Assembly (NCBI GenBank): GCA_913059105.1
Contig: CAJXRL010000043.1
Span: 1-14,278 of the forward strand
Direction: 5' to 3'
DNA from: an uncultured Flavobacteriales bacterium
GTDB lineage: Bacteria > Bacteroidota > Bacteroidia > Flavobacteriales_E > Vicingaceae
DNA: 14,278 nt
The notes under the pieces are model-generated. The model made no database searches. It was not told where the DNA came from and saw only the letters and a program-made list of their open reading frames with translations. Positions 1 to 6,814 of the stretch are shown one piece after another. Position 1 is the first letter of the stretch; every line of letters begins with the position of its first letter. The translations under genes and the position numbers were made by a program.

Positions 1-48
1 CGAGATTTCTGCCTGTCTCGTGGGCTCGGAGATGTGTATAAGAGACAG
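1..48. other. Illumina Nextera adapter with i7 index (artefact)
   Basis: This is synthetic library sequence, not genome. Positions 1-6 match the end of the P7 flow-cell primer, 7-14 (TTCTGCCT) match an i7 index that I recall as N703, 15-29 match the Nextera read-2 linker, and 30-48 are the 19-bp Tn5 mosaic end. The genome begins at 49. Translating this stretch into the first gene produces a false N-terminus containing MYKRQ. Confidence 0.97.
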
Positions 49-888
49 ATTCCGTTGGCAAGAGGGAGAAGTAGAAGCAACACTATTGCAGAAACAATGA
101 AGACTGCAACAGAGCTTGGCGCAACTCAAGTAAAAGAAGTGGTTCTGACAGGCGTTAACATCGGTGATTTTGGAAAAGGGACCGACGAAAGCTTCTTTGA
201 TTTGGTGAAAGAATTGGATGAATTAAAAGGCATTGATCGTTTTAGAATATCATCTATTGAGCCCAATTTACTTTCAAATGAAATAATTGATTTTGTAGCC
301 GAATCTAGTCGTTTTGCACCACACTTTCATATCCCTTTACAATCAGGCTCAAACGAAATATTAAGAGCCATGAGAAGGCGCTACCATCGAGAGCTATATG
401 CCGATCGAGTAGCACGGATTAAAGACAGAATGCCAAATGCTTGTATTGGAGTTGATGTAATTGTTGGCTATCCAGGAGAGACGGAGGAATTATTTCAAGA
501 AACAGTTGAGTTTTTGAAAAAATTAGACGTTTCTTACCTGCATGTATTTTCCTATTCTGAAAGAAACAACACTGTGGCTGTTAGAAGAACAGATACAATT
601 CCAATGGAAATAAGAAGAAAGAGAAGCAAGTTTTTGCAGGAGTTTTCAGAAAAGAAGAAAAGATTCTTCTATGAATCGCAATTAAACAAAGAATTTACTG
701 TACTTTTCGAAGCGCAGGAACAAAACGGTGAAATGTATGGTTTTACTGAGAATTATTTAAAAATAAAATCTGCATATAATCCTGATTGGATTAACGAACT
801 TAAAAAAGTTGTACCAACTCATATAAATGCAGACGGTACTGTTAACGCAGAAATATTAGTTGAAAAATTAGCGCCGGTGATGGCGTAA
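49..888 (+). CDS. mtaB: tRNA (t6A37)-C2-methylthiotransferase MtaB, 5'-truncated by contig end
   Basis: MtaB is a radical-SAM methylthiotransferase of the MiaB family. It converts N6-threonylcarbamoyladenosine-37 to its 2-methylthio form in tRNAs decoding ANN codons. The surviving 279 residues begin at IPLARGRSRS, the segment just after the radical-SAM CxxxCxxC cysteines. The N-terminal UPF0004 domain and the cluster-binding cysteines therefore lie off the contig. RISSIEPN and HFHIPLQSGS are visible motifs of the radical-SAM barrel, and the last 65 or so residues fit a TRAM RNA-binding domain. Family members are about 430-450 residues, so roughly one third is missing. An in-frame ATG at 46 bases before the genomic start does not exist; the apparent start at 34 lies in adapter. 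A small basic protein follows after 14 bases, probably in the same transcript. MiaB and RimO are the alternatives, but the SSIEPN and ARGRSRS wording favours MtaB. Confidence 0.9.
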   Translation: MPLARGRSRSNTIAETMKTATELGATQVKEVVLTGVNIGDFGKGTDESFFDLVKELDELKGIDRFRISSIEPNLLSNEIIDFVAESSRFAPHFHIPLQSGSNEILRAMRRRYHRELYADRVARIKDRMPNACIGVDVIVGYPGETEELFQETVEFLKKLDVSYLHVFSYSERNNTVAVRRTDTIPMEIRRKRSKFLQEFSEKKKRFFYESQLNKEFTVLFEAQEQNGEMYGFTENYLKIKSAYNPDWINELKKVVPTHINADGTVNAEILVEKLAPVMA

Positions 889-902
889 AAAAAGAAAAAA
901 TT

Positions 903-1133
903 ATGGGAAGACCTTCCACGAAACCAAAGAAATTAAAAGACGGATTTTACTTAGAAGTAAAAAACCAAGGTGCTAAATCCGGAATAAAGATTAGAAGAGA
1001 TACACTTGAAGAAATGATGGTGGCAAAGAAAAACTTTGAAAGAACTAAAGAAGTAAAAGTTCTTGGAGAAGTGATTGACGACACTTTTGTGAACGACAAG
1101 AAAAAGAAAAGAAAAAAGAAAGCAGACAGTTGA
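903..1133 (+). CDS. Small lysine-rich conserved hypothetical protein
   Basis: This is a 76-residue, strongly basic protein of unknown function. It opens with MGRPSTKPKKLKDGFYLEV, has a middle section with a GIKIRRD stretch followed by a probable helix (TLEEMMVAKKNFERTK), and ends in a polybasic tail (KKKKRKKKADS). No signal peptide, membrane segment or cysteine is present, so it should be cytoplasmic. The charge makes nucleic-acid or ribosome binding plausible, but that is inference. The wording resembles small uncharacterised proteins I associate with Bacteroidota, from memory only. The start ATG is preceded by a purine-rich run (aaaaagaaaaaa) rather than a canonical Shine-Dalgarno. It lies 14 bases after mtaB and ends 8 bases before a strong terminator, so it is likely the last gene of the mtaB transcript. 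Confidence 0.8.
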   Translation: MGRPSTKPKKLKDGFYLEVKNQGAKSGIKIRRDTLEEMMVAKKNFERTKEVKVLGEVIDDTFVNDKKKKRKKKADS

Positions 1134-1141
1134 TTTGTTAT

Positions 1142-1170
1142 AAAAAGCCTCGCAATTGCGAGGCTTTTTT
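1142..1170. terminator. Intrinsic terminator between convergent genes
   Basis: A perfect inverted repeat GCCTCGC (1147-1153) / GCGAGGC (1158-1164) with an AATT loop is followed by six T on the + strand and preceded by five A, giving a T-run on the - strand as well. It sits between the convergent mtaB unit (+) and carboxylase-like gene (-), so it probably ends transcription in both directions. Confidence 0.92.
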
Positions 1171-1219
1171 GTTTCCCTATAATTGAGTTGCTATGTTACA
1201 TTAAGCTTCACCAACTCTT

Positions 1220-2539
1220 CTATTCCCCTCTAGTTACCCACATATTCTCTCTAAAATAATTCCATCCAACCGTAGAAAAATCAACCGATGGGTCATATAA
1301 AGCCTTTGCAGGCCTTCCGTTTAAACTGACTCTGCTCACGGCATAAATTCCATTATACTCTCCTTCTCCTTTCGAAATTAAATCTTGTTTCAAGTATTGA
1401 ATAAAATACCAGAACATGTCCGGCCTTGTGGCGATGGCTCGTTGTTGTTTTGGTGTTAAATAATCATCCAAATTCACATAATAAGATTTTTCTGCTTGTC
1501 TCACTTGCACATCTACTATTCCTCCTTTTGAGCGCAACATCATGCGCCACGACAAACGATGCCCTTCTTCAGTCCACGTTACATTTCCATCAAAATAATG
1601 GTGCCGCAAAGGCAACAGTACCATTAGAATCATAAAACTAGTAAACGCCCATGTTTTGGCATTCTGAAAATTGGGCTGCACAATCTCCTGCACTTTACTG
1701 AAGAGTTCTTTTTTCTTGAAAAAGATTCTCCTTATCGTTTCAGGTTCAAAATAGAATAATCCAAAAGCAATTCCCATGAATGGAAAAATTCCTACTTGAA
1801 AGATGGCTGAATTAAACCCGTGGAAAAAGAGAGAAGCTATGAAAGCATATTTTCGTGTGCGCTTCCAAAGTAAAGCAGGACCAATAAATAGATCGAAAGC
1901 GATTCCTCCCCACGCTACAACATATTGAAACCATGGTTGTACAAGCACAGGCCCTACTATTGGATAATCTACCTTTTGAGCGAACCAAATTTTAATTGGA
2001 ATTGCATTGATCCAATCAGGATACATTTTTGCTACTGCCGAATAAAAGTAAACGATAAGCACTAAACCCTTAAAAATCCATAGGTGCCATTGCAAGCAAT
2101 AGTTTCTTTTAATTTTAGGGTTGAATTTCACATCTAAAGAATGTGACCAATTGGCGGGCAGAAAACAAAAAAGCCAAGTGAGAAGCATCATTAAATAATA
2201 ATGATTGTTGTAATGTGTTTTTTGCATAAAATAGACTCCACTCCACATAATGGCAAAGCTTATTGCAGCCATCCGATATTTAAGACCGAACATCACCATT
2301 ACTCCAAATACTCCCATAATCAAGAAGTAATAAATCATTCCGTTACCGGGCAAAGGCTGCAGAAAATCGAAATCTAGAAAAGGAAAATTCATTTTGGGCT
2401 CGATAAATGCTCTTCGCACCCAGCCTGTGAGTACTGCACCCCAAGCTTCGCAAGTAATAAGAAAGCCAAAAATAATACGAAACAAAACCAGCTGACTATT
2501 GTCAACTGCTTGAAAAAGAAAGTTTCGCAAGAGGTTCAT
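1220..2539 (-). CDS. HTTM / vitamin K-dependent gamma-carboxylase-like membrane protein
   Basis: This 439-residue polytopic membrane protein belongs to the HTTM family, which includes animal gamma-glutamyl carboxylase. Visible matches to the animal enzyme are QKTHYNNHYYL (106-116), equivalent to the DKTSWNNHSYL segment that holds the proposed catalytic lysine (here Lys107); YFYSAVAKMYPDW (164-176); FHGFNSAIFQVGIF (239-252); and the lumenal-side patterns TEEGHRLSWRMML (323-335) and SLNGRPAKALYDP (405-417). At least six hydrophobic segments lie between about 18 and 312, with a hydrophilic C-terminal domain from about 313. The long animal C-terminal extension is absent. The ATG directly abuts the stop of the upstream hydroxyacyl-CoA dehydrogenase, so translation is probably coupled. 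Bacterial relatives keep the fold but their substrate is generally unknown; carboxylation of glutamate is not established here. Confidence 0.85.
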   Translation of the reverse strand: MNLLRNFLFQAVDNSQLVLFRIIFGFLITCEAWGAVLTGWVRRAFIEPKMNFPFLDFDFLQPLPGNGMIYYFLIMGVFGVMVMFGLKYRMAAISFAIMWSGVYFMQKTHYNNHYYLMMLLTWLFCFLPANWSHSLDVKFNPKIKRNYCLQWHLWIFKGLVLIVYFYSAVAKMYPDWINAIPIKIWFAQKVDYPIVGPVLVQPWFQYVVAWGGIAFDLFIGPALLWKRTRKYAFIASLFFHGFNSAIFQVGIFPFMGIAFGLFYFEPETIRRIFFKKKELFSKVQEIVQPNFQNAKTWAFTSFMILMVLLPLRHHYFDGNVTWTEEGHRLSWRMMLRSKGGIVDVQVRQAEKSYYVNLDDYLTPKQQRAIATRPDMFWYFIQYLKQDLISKGEGEYNGIYAVSRVSLNGRPAKALYDPSVDFSTVGWNYFRENMWVTRGE

Positions 2540-3694
2540 TTAAAAAAATGTAGAATTACTCTTTCCCAATTTTCTTAAAATAGGACTGCATCTATATCGC
2601 TCTTCACGGTATTCTTCGAAAAGCTCATCCATTACTGAAACACAGTATGGTAAGCCCTTTTCATCTGCCCAAGCCAATAAGCCCTTAGGGTAATTCACTC
2701 CGTTGACCATAGCTAAATCTATGTCTTTTGAATCCGCTATGTTAACGTGTAAAGTATCTGCTGCCTCGTTAATTAGCATGACAACTATTCTACTTACAAT
2801 GTATTCTCCTAACATTCCATCTTTAATAGGTTCAGGATTTTCAGCTCCTTCCGCATAGTTGTAAAACCCTCTTCCCGACTTTCTTCCTAAATATCCTGCC
2901 TCAGATAGTCTCTTTTGAGTAAAAGAGGGCTTGTATCTTCCGTCGTAATAAAATGCCTTAAAAACAGTCTCAGTTACAATGTAATTCACATCGTGCCCAA
3001 TAAAATCCATTAATTGGAAGGGACCCATTCTAAATCCACCTAGCTCTCTCATTGCCCAATCTATGGTTGCAACATCTGCAATTCCCTCTTCATACATTTT
3101 TATGGCTTCACTATAAAATGGCCGCGCTACCTTATTTACTATAAATCCGGGGGTATCTTTTACCTTCACAGTAACCTTACCCCATGCATCTATGGTTTTC
3201 TTAGTTTTTTCCAATATATCGTTAGAAGTCTGAACAGCAGGTATAATTTCCACCAACTTCATTAACGGTGCCGGATTGAAAAAATGAACACCTACAAAAC
3301 GTTCAGGATTCTGCAAACTTGCAGCTAAAGAAGTAATAGACAAAGAAGAAGTATTAGAAGCTATAATACAATCTTCAGAAACAATCGCCTCCAACGATTT
3401 GAATACTTTGTGTTTTATTTCTAAATTTTCAATTATTGCCTCAATCACAAAATCGGAACCTTGCATATCTGTCAATTCTGTTGAATACAGAATACGCTGT
3501 TGAATTGCCTGAGCAGAATCTTCCGTTTGTCGGCCTTTTTCTACTAATCGAGCCATTACCTTAGCCAAAGCAGCCTTGCTATTTGCCAAAGCATCTTTAT
3601 TTAAGTCGTAAAGAACAACCTCACAATTAGCGGTTGATGCTACTTGAGCAATTCCACTGCCCATGGTTCCACATCCTATCACTCCTACTTTCAT
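2540..3694 (-). CDS. paaH: 3-hydroxyacyl-CoA dehydrogenase (PaaH/Hbd type)
   Basis: This 384-residue enzyme should oxidise 3-hydroxyacyl-CoA to 3-ketoacyl-CoA with NAD, in beta-oxidation or in the late steps of phenylacetate breakdown. The N-terminal Rossmann fold shows GCGTMG (7-12), with Asp30 at the end of the second strand as expected for NAD. NTSS (114-117), His137 and Glu149 in GVHFFNPAPLMKLVEI match the catalytic Ser/His-Glu arrangement, and Asn187 fits the conserved active-site Asn. There is a first C-terminal helical domain (about 183-280) and a second, shorter copy (about 297-345), making it longer than the simple 280-residue Hbd. It lacks a crotonase domain, so it is not a FadB-type fusion. 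A promoter-like pair lies just upstream. The PaaH label rests on the two-domain layout and the nearby paaG-like gene; a general short-chain 3-hydroxybutyryl-CoA dehydrogenase is possible. Confidence 0.85.
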   Translation of the reverse strand: MKVGVIGCGTMGSGIAQVASTANCEVVLYDLNKDALANSKAALAKVMARLVEKGRQTEDSAQAIQQRILYSTELTDMQGSDFVIEAIIENLEIKHKVFKSLEAIVSEDCIIASNTSSLSITSLAASLQNPERFVGVHFFNPAPLMKLVEIIPAVQTSNDILEKTKKTIDAWGKVTVKVKDTPGFIVNKVARPFYSEAIKMYEEGIADVATIDWAMRELGGFRMGPFQLMDFIGHDVNYIVTETVFKAFYYDGRYKPSFTQKRLSEAGYLGRKSGRGFYNYAEGAENPEPIKDGMLGEYIVSRIVVMLINEAADTLHVNIADSKDIDLAMVNGVNYPKGLLAWADEKGLPYCVSVMDELFEEYREERYRCSPILRKLGKSNSTFF

Positions 3695-3715
3695 AATCCT
3701 TAATATTTAGATAAG

Positions 3716-3746
3716 CGAAGGTAAGTTGAAAGCATTGTGTTTTCAA
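3716..3746 (-). promoter_or_regulatory. Candidate Bacteroidota-type promoter for the paaH operon
   Basis: Read on the - strand, TTG (3744-3746) is followed by 20 bases and then TACCTTCG (3716-3723). This is close to the Bacteroidota pattern TTG-N17-23-TAnnTTTG. It would start transcription about 15 bases before the paaH ATG at 3694. Confidence 0.5.
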
Positions 3747-3771
3747 TAAATATTAGCAAAAAATTATTTTA

Positions 3772-3810
3772 TAACTAATTAGTTAGTTTTATAACTATAT
3801 ATTTAGTTAT
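3772..3810 (+). promoter_or_regulatory. Tandem operator-like inverted repeats upstream of blaI-like gene
   Basis: There are two dyads built from the same half-site, TAACTA / TAGTTA. The first, TAACTAATTAGTTA (3772-3785), is a perfect 14-bp palindrome with a 2-base centre. The second has arms ATAACTA (3791-3797) and TAGTTAT (3804-3810) around six bases. They end 9 bases before the repressor ATG. BlaI/MecI repressors bind AT-rich dyads with ACTA/TAGT half-sites, so autorepression is the natural reading. Confidence 0.65.
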
Positions 3811-3819
3811 ATTTACATC

Positions 3820-4173
3820 ATGCAAGAATTAACCAAGGCTGAAGAACAAATAATGCAAGTTCTATGGACTGTAGAAAAGGCATTTGTCAAAGAGCTTTTA
3901 GCTGAGATGAATGAGCCAAAGCCTGCCTATAATACCGTTTCTACAATTATTCGAATTTTAGAAAAAAAAGATTTTGTATCATTTACAGCTTTTGGGAAAA
4001 CACATCAGTACTACCCTATTGTTAGTAGAGAAGATTACAAAACACAAATTTCGAAGAGCCTGGTGAGTAAGTATTTCGACGGCTCTTTTGAGAATTTAGT
4101 CTCGTTTTTTGCTAAAAAAGAGGAAATTGATTTAGAAGAGCTAGATGATATCATTAAAACTTTAAAAAAATAA
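3820..4173 (+). CDS. BlaI/MecI/CopY-family transcriptional repressor
   Basis: This is a 117-residue dimeric winged-helix repressor. The N-terminal 70 residues carry the family pattern: LTKAEEQIMQVLW (4-16), a recognition helix around YNTVSTIIRILEKK (37-50) and a wing near FTAFGKTHQYYPIVSR (55-70). The C-terminal third (about 72-117) is the helical dimerisation region. In the staphylococcal system a membrane metalloprotease signals, and BlaI is then cut at an Asn-Phe bond in this region. By my alignment the equivalent bond here is Phe96-Phe97, so the cleavage chemistry may differ. The M56 protease gene starts 3 bases downstream, and two matching dyads sit just upstream, so the pair is probably autoregulated. 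No beta-lactamase gene is nearby, so the regulated target is unknown and antibiotic resistance should not be assumed. Confidence 0.9.
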   Translation: MQELTKAEEQIMQVLWTVEKAFVKELLAEMNEPKPAYNTVSTIIRILEKKDFVSFTAFGKTHQYYPIVSREDYKTQISKSLVSKYFDGSFENLVSFFAKKEEIDLEELDDIIKTLKK

Positions 4174-4176
4174 ATT

Positions 4177-5403
4177 ATGGAGTTCACAATCAACTATTTT
4201 ATTGAAGTAAATCTTTTCTTGATTTCGCTTTACTTAATTTATAAAGGCTTTATACAACCTGCAAGAAACTACAAGATTTCCCGACCTCTTCTTTTGATAG
4301 GAGTTGCTTTATCACTGATGTTGCCGTTTTTTGATTTTCAGATTCTAAATGTAACTGAAAGCAATCTCAGCCTGCCATCAGTGCTGGATGAAGTTAGTGT
4401 TTCTGCATCAAATTCGGTGAACGATTCTCCAATAAATTGGATGTTCTGGGTCAAAACCGTTTACCTAACAGGTGTATTTATTTTATTTTCCAAATTCATA
4501 ATTCAACTCCTTCAATTAATAAAAGTAAAATCACAAGCGGTAAAAAGGAATGGCCATTTTGAAATAGAAAAGAGCCCTGCTGCTTATAGTTTTATGAAAT
4601 GGATCTTCATTGGCTCAGAATATTCTCCAAAAGAGAAGGCAATACTTTTGCGACATGAACAGGTACATGTGAATAAAAGACACAGTTTTGATATACTAAT
4701 TTGTCAAGCATTGCAAATCATTTTTTGGCCAAACCCCTTGATCTACAAATTCAAATCTCTTTTTCAAGAAAATCATGAATATCAAGCTGACGAGTTAAGC
4801 TGGCAAGAAAGAGATAGTTATTTACAGCTGCTTGTTTTACAAAATTTCAATCAATTTCCTTCAATTACAAATCAATTTAAATCATCTCACCTTAAACTTA
4901 GAATTATGAGGCTTAAAAATCAATTTAAGACAAAAGTTACCCCGGCAAAAATTGGGCTTACTGTGGCACTTTTTGCAACAACACTATTTATCAATCAAAA
5001 CCTAAAAGCTACATCTGTGGCCAATGAAACAAAACAAGAACAACTAATAGAAGTCGATAAGATGGCTGAGTTCCCAGGCGGTCAAAAAGCGTTGATGAAA
5101 TTTATTCAAAAAAACATAATATTCCCAAAATCTAAGGCTGTAAAAGGCTTGTCTGGTAAAGTTTTTATGCAATTTAATATATTAGAAGATGGTACTTTAG
5201 CGGATTTTAAAGCTTTAAAGTCCCCTCATGAAGACTTCACAGCACAAGCTTTGAAGGTGATGAAAAAAATGCCAAAATGGATTCCTGCAGAAAAAGATGG
5301 AAAGAAAGTTAAAATGCAATTGACTTTACCTATCAATTTTAAATTAAATACTCCTTCTTCGCCTTCAACACCACCAGTGCCGCCTGCACCTCCTGCAAAA
5401 TAA
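4177..5403 (+). CDS. M56 (BlaR1-like) membrane metalloprotease fused to a TonB C-terminal domain
   Basis: This 408-residue inner-membrane protein has two functional parts. The N-terminal part has hydrophobic segments near 7-23, 36-52 and 90-115, then the zinc protease motif HEQVH (160-164) with a downstream EYQAD (201-205) supplying the probable third ligand (Glu201). A further hydrophobic segment at about 257-272 precedes a TonB-C domain (about 298-390) that begins EFPGGQKALMKFI and ends with LPINF. The last 17 residues are proline-rich. It lacks the beta-lactam-binding sensor domain of staphylococcal BlaR1, so the periplasmic TonB-C module may be the sensing or partner-binding part; that is inference. 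Together with the repressor 3 bases upstream it forms a two-gene sensor/repressor unit. A terminator follows 25 bases after the stop. The fusion is a layout I associate with Bacteroidota. Confidence 0.88.
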   Translation: MEFTINYFIEVNLFLISLYLIYKGFIQPARNYKISRPLLLIGVALSLMLPFFDFQILNVTESNLSLPSVLDEVSVSASNSVNDSPINWMFWVKTVYLTGVFILFSKFIIQLLQLIKVKSQAVKRNGHFEIEKSPAAYSFMKWIFIGSEYSPKEKAILLRHEQVHVNKRHSFDILICQALQIIFWPNPLIYKFKSLFQENHEYQADELSWQERDSYLQLLVLQNFNQFPSITNQFKSSHLKLRIMRLKNQFKTKVTPAKIGLTVALFATTLFINQNLKATSVANETKQEQLIEVDKMAEFPGGQKALMKFIQKNIIFPKSKAVKGLSGKVFMQFNILEDGTLADFKALKSPHEDFTAQALKVMKKMPKWIPAEKDGKKVKMQLTLPINFKLNTPSSPSTPPVPPAPPAK

Positions 5404-5428
5404 ATAGTTTACTTTATTTTTATTACTA

Positions 5429-5456
5429 CGCCCTTTCACTTGAAAGGGCGTTTTTT
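5429..5456 (+). terminator. Intrinsic terminator after the M56 gene
   Basis: CGCCCTTTC (5429-5437) and GAAAGGGCG (5442-5450) form a perfect 9-bp stem with an ACTT loop, followed by six T. It closes the blaI-M56 transcript before the degenerate TonB gene. Confidence 0.93.
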
Positions 5457-5537
5457 GTAATGCAAAAAAATAAGGTTTAGAACATCTAATTTAATTTCTC
5501 ATAAAAGGAATATAAATTCGCTCAAAATCTTATTTAA

Positions 5538-5927
5538 ATGAAAAATATTTTATTAATCCAATTTGCTTTAGATGTTAGTTTTGCAAATGCCAGCATTAAC
5601 AATAACGTGAATATTCAAATGACAAACCAAATAAGGGCCTACCGAAAAGCAGAATACCCTAGAGGGGTTGAAAAAATGAATTCTTGGATTAATAAAACAT
5701 AAGGACTCCAACAATAAGATTCCGTTACGGCATTGTCAGGGTAGAATTCACCATTAAAATTAACGGTAAATTAGCTGATTTTGTGATTGTTAAAACCTAA
5801 GCAAAATATGAATTTTGCAGCTATTTAATGTATCTAAGGAATACCATTTTGGAATTCAGCTATTAAATCAGGAAAAAAAGTGAGCGAATTGGAAACCTTA
5901 TCAATGAAATTCTCGTCTGAAGACTAG
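5538..5927 (+). pseudogene. Decayed gene for a small exported TonB-C domain protein
   Basis: This interval holds a gene remnant that reads as one TonB C-terminal domain protein only if frames are switched. Frame 1 from ATG 5538 gives a signal-peptide-like start (MKNILLIQFALDVSFANA) and then AEYPRGVEKMNSWINKT, followed by a stop at 5700. A second frame from about 5702 gives RYGIVRVEFTIKINGKLADF and stops at 5798. The original frame then resumes from about 5802 with NMNFAAI-stop-CI-stop-GIPFWNSAIKSGKK (stops at 5826 and 5835) and ends with TAG at 5925. Joined, these pieces align with the TonB-C domain of the M56 protein upstream (AEFPGG..., GTLADFK, MPKW...GKKV). The intact length would have been about 125-130 residues. 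Two frame changes plus two internal stops argue for true decay rather than a single read error. A terminator-like hairpin follows at 5959. Confidence 0.8.
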
Positions 5928-5958
5928 AAGATACATTTTAACCAATTAAATCGAAAGC

Positions 5959-6000
5959 AGCCTGATTTTATTCACCAATAAAGTCAGGCTTTCTTTTTTC
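5959..6000 (+). terminator. Terminator-like hairpin after the TonB remnant
   Basis: Arms AGCCTGATTTTATT (5959-5972) and AATAAAGTCAGGCT (5977-5990) pair over 14 positions with one T-G wobble on the + strand, a CACC loop, and a following T-rich tract (5991-6000). It overlaps the 3' end of the opposing paaG-like gene. The wobble pairs only in + strand RNA, so it probably served the TonB-type gene. Confidence 0.65.
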
Positions 6001-6747
6001 CAAAAACGCCGCTACTCCCTCTCGATAATCTTTGGTTTCACTAGCTTCAATTTGAAAATCAGATTCTACTTGGAGTTGAGTTGTCAAGTCATTTGTAAGA
6101 GCCGAATTAAAAGCAGCTTTTGTAAGCGCCAAGCCCTTGGTCGGCATTTTAGCCAGTCGATGCGACAGTGCATCTACATCAGCCGCAAAACTTTCAAATG
6201 GAAATACTTTATAAATCATTCCCATGCGCTCAGCTTCCTCTGCTCCTACTTTATCGCCTAACATTGCCAATGCGCTTGCTTTCTGAAAACCTACTAATCT
6301 TGGCAAAAAGAATGTTCCTCCGCTATCTGGAATTAATCCAATTCCTGAAAACGCTTGTATGAAACTCACTTTTTCATGAGCTACAATAATATCACAAGCC
6401 AAAGCAATATTCGCTCCTGCTCCGGCAGCAACTCCATTTACAGCTGCAACAACTGGCTTTGCAGTATTGCGAATCTTTTGAATAATCGGCCCATAGTGCT
6501 CCTCTAATATTTTTCTAAAACCTGGATTCTGAGCTTGGTCTGTTACTTCAACTAAGTCTTGTCCTGCGCAGAAAGCTTTACCTTCACCAGTAATCACAAT
6601 TACTCGAACATCCTTATCTTCATTGCACTCGTCTAATTTGGTTTGCAAATTCAAAGCCATTTCACGATTAAAACTGTTAAAAGAGGTTGGACGGTTTAGC
6701 GTCAATTTGGCAATGCCATCTTGTTTTTCTAAAAGAATTGATTCCAT
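5968..6747 (-). CDS. paaG: PaaG-type enoyl-CoA hydratase/isomerase
   Basis: This 259-residue crotonase-fold protein is very close in wording to E. coli PaaG, the 1,2-epoxyphenylacetyl-CoA isomerase that forms oxepin-CoA. Shared segments are LNRP..FNSFN (17-27), FCAGQDL (59-65), NGVAAGAGANIAL (104-116), GLIPDSGGT (137-145) and the C-terminal DYREGVAAFLEKR (240-252). Oxyanion-hole positions fall in AGQDL and near Gly109. Asp141 sits where isomerases carry their single acid, while the position of the first hydratase glutamate is Asn113, which favours isomerase over classical hydratase chemistry. Length is normal for the family. The paaH-like gene lies about 2.3 kb downstream on the same strand, separated by the blaI-M56-TonB block, and no ring-oxygenase genes are visible. 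A generic fatty-acyl enoyl-CoA isomerase remains possible. Confidence 0.83.
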   Translation of the reverse strand: MESILLEKQDGIAKLTLNRPTSFNSFNREMALNLQTKLDECNEDKDVRVIVITGEGKAFCAGQDLVEVTDQAQNPGFRKILEEHYGPIIQKIRNTAKPVVAAVNGVAAGAGANIALACDIIVAHEKVSFIQAFSGIGLIPDSGGTFFLPRLVGFQKASALAMLGDKVGAEEAERMGMIYKVFPFESFAADVDALSHRLAKMPTKGLALTKAAFNSALTNDLTTQLQVESDFQIEASETKDYREGVAAFLEKRKPDFIGE

Positions 6748-6764
6748 GCTTTTTGTTTGAATTT

Positions 6765-6799
6765 CGAAAGTAAGAAAAGGGATATAAAATCGGAACCAA
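6765..6799 (-). promoter_or_regulatory. Weak candidate promoter for the paaG-like gene
   Basis: On the - strand, TACTTTCG (6765-6772) resembles the Bacteroidota -7 box and sits 17 bases before the paaG ATG. The nearest TTG (6797-6799) is 24 bases away, slightly too far. The same box type appears upstream of paaH. Confidence 0.35.
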
Positions 6800-6814
6800 T
6801 TTAACTGAAAATAC

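Noticed and set aside
34..48. Apparent GTG start of the methylthiotransferase at 34
   Set aside because: The bases are Tn5 mosaic end and linker; the gene is simply missing its 5' part.
15..48. Tn5 mosaic end as evidence of a natural transposon
   Set aside because: It is joined to P7/index and read-2 linker, so it comes from library preparation; no transposase or target duplication partner is present.
3820..4173. Reading the BlaI-like gene as evidence of beta-lactam resistance
   Set aside because: No beta-lactamase or penicillin-binding gene is in the window and the partner protease lacks a beta-lactam sensor domain.
5404..5537. Search for a small RNA or tRNA between the terminator and the TonB remnant
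   Set aside because: Beyond the terminator hairpin it shows only AT-rich sequence without a convincing fold.
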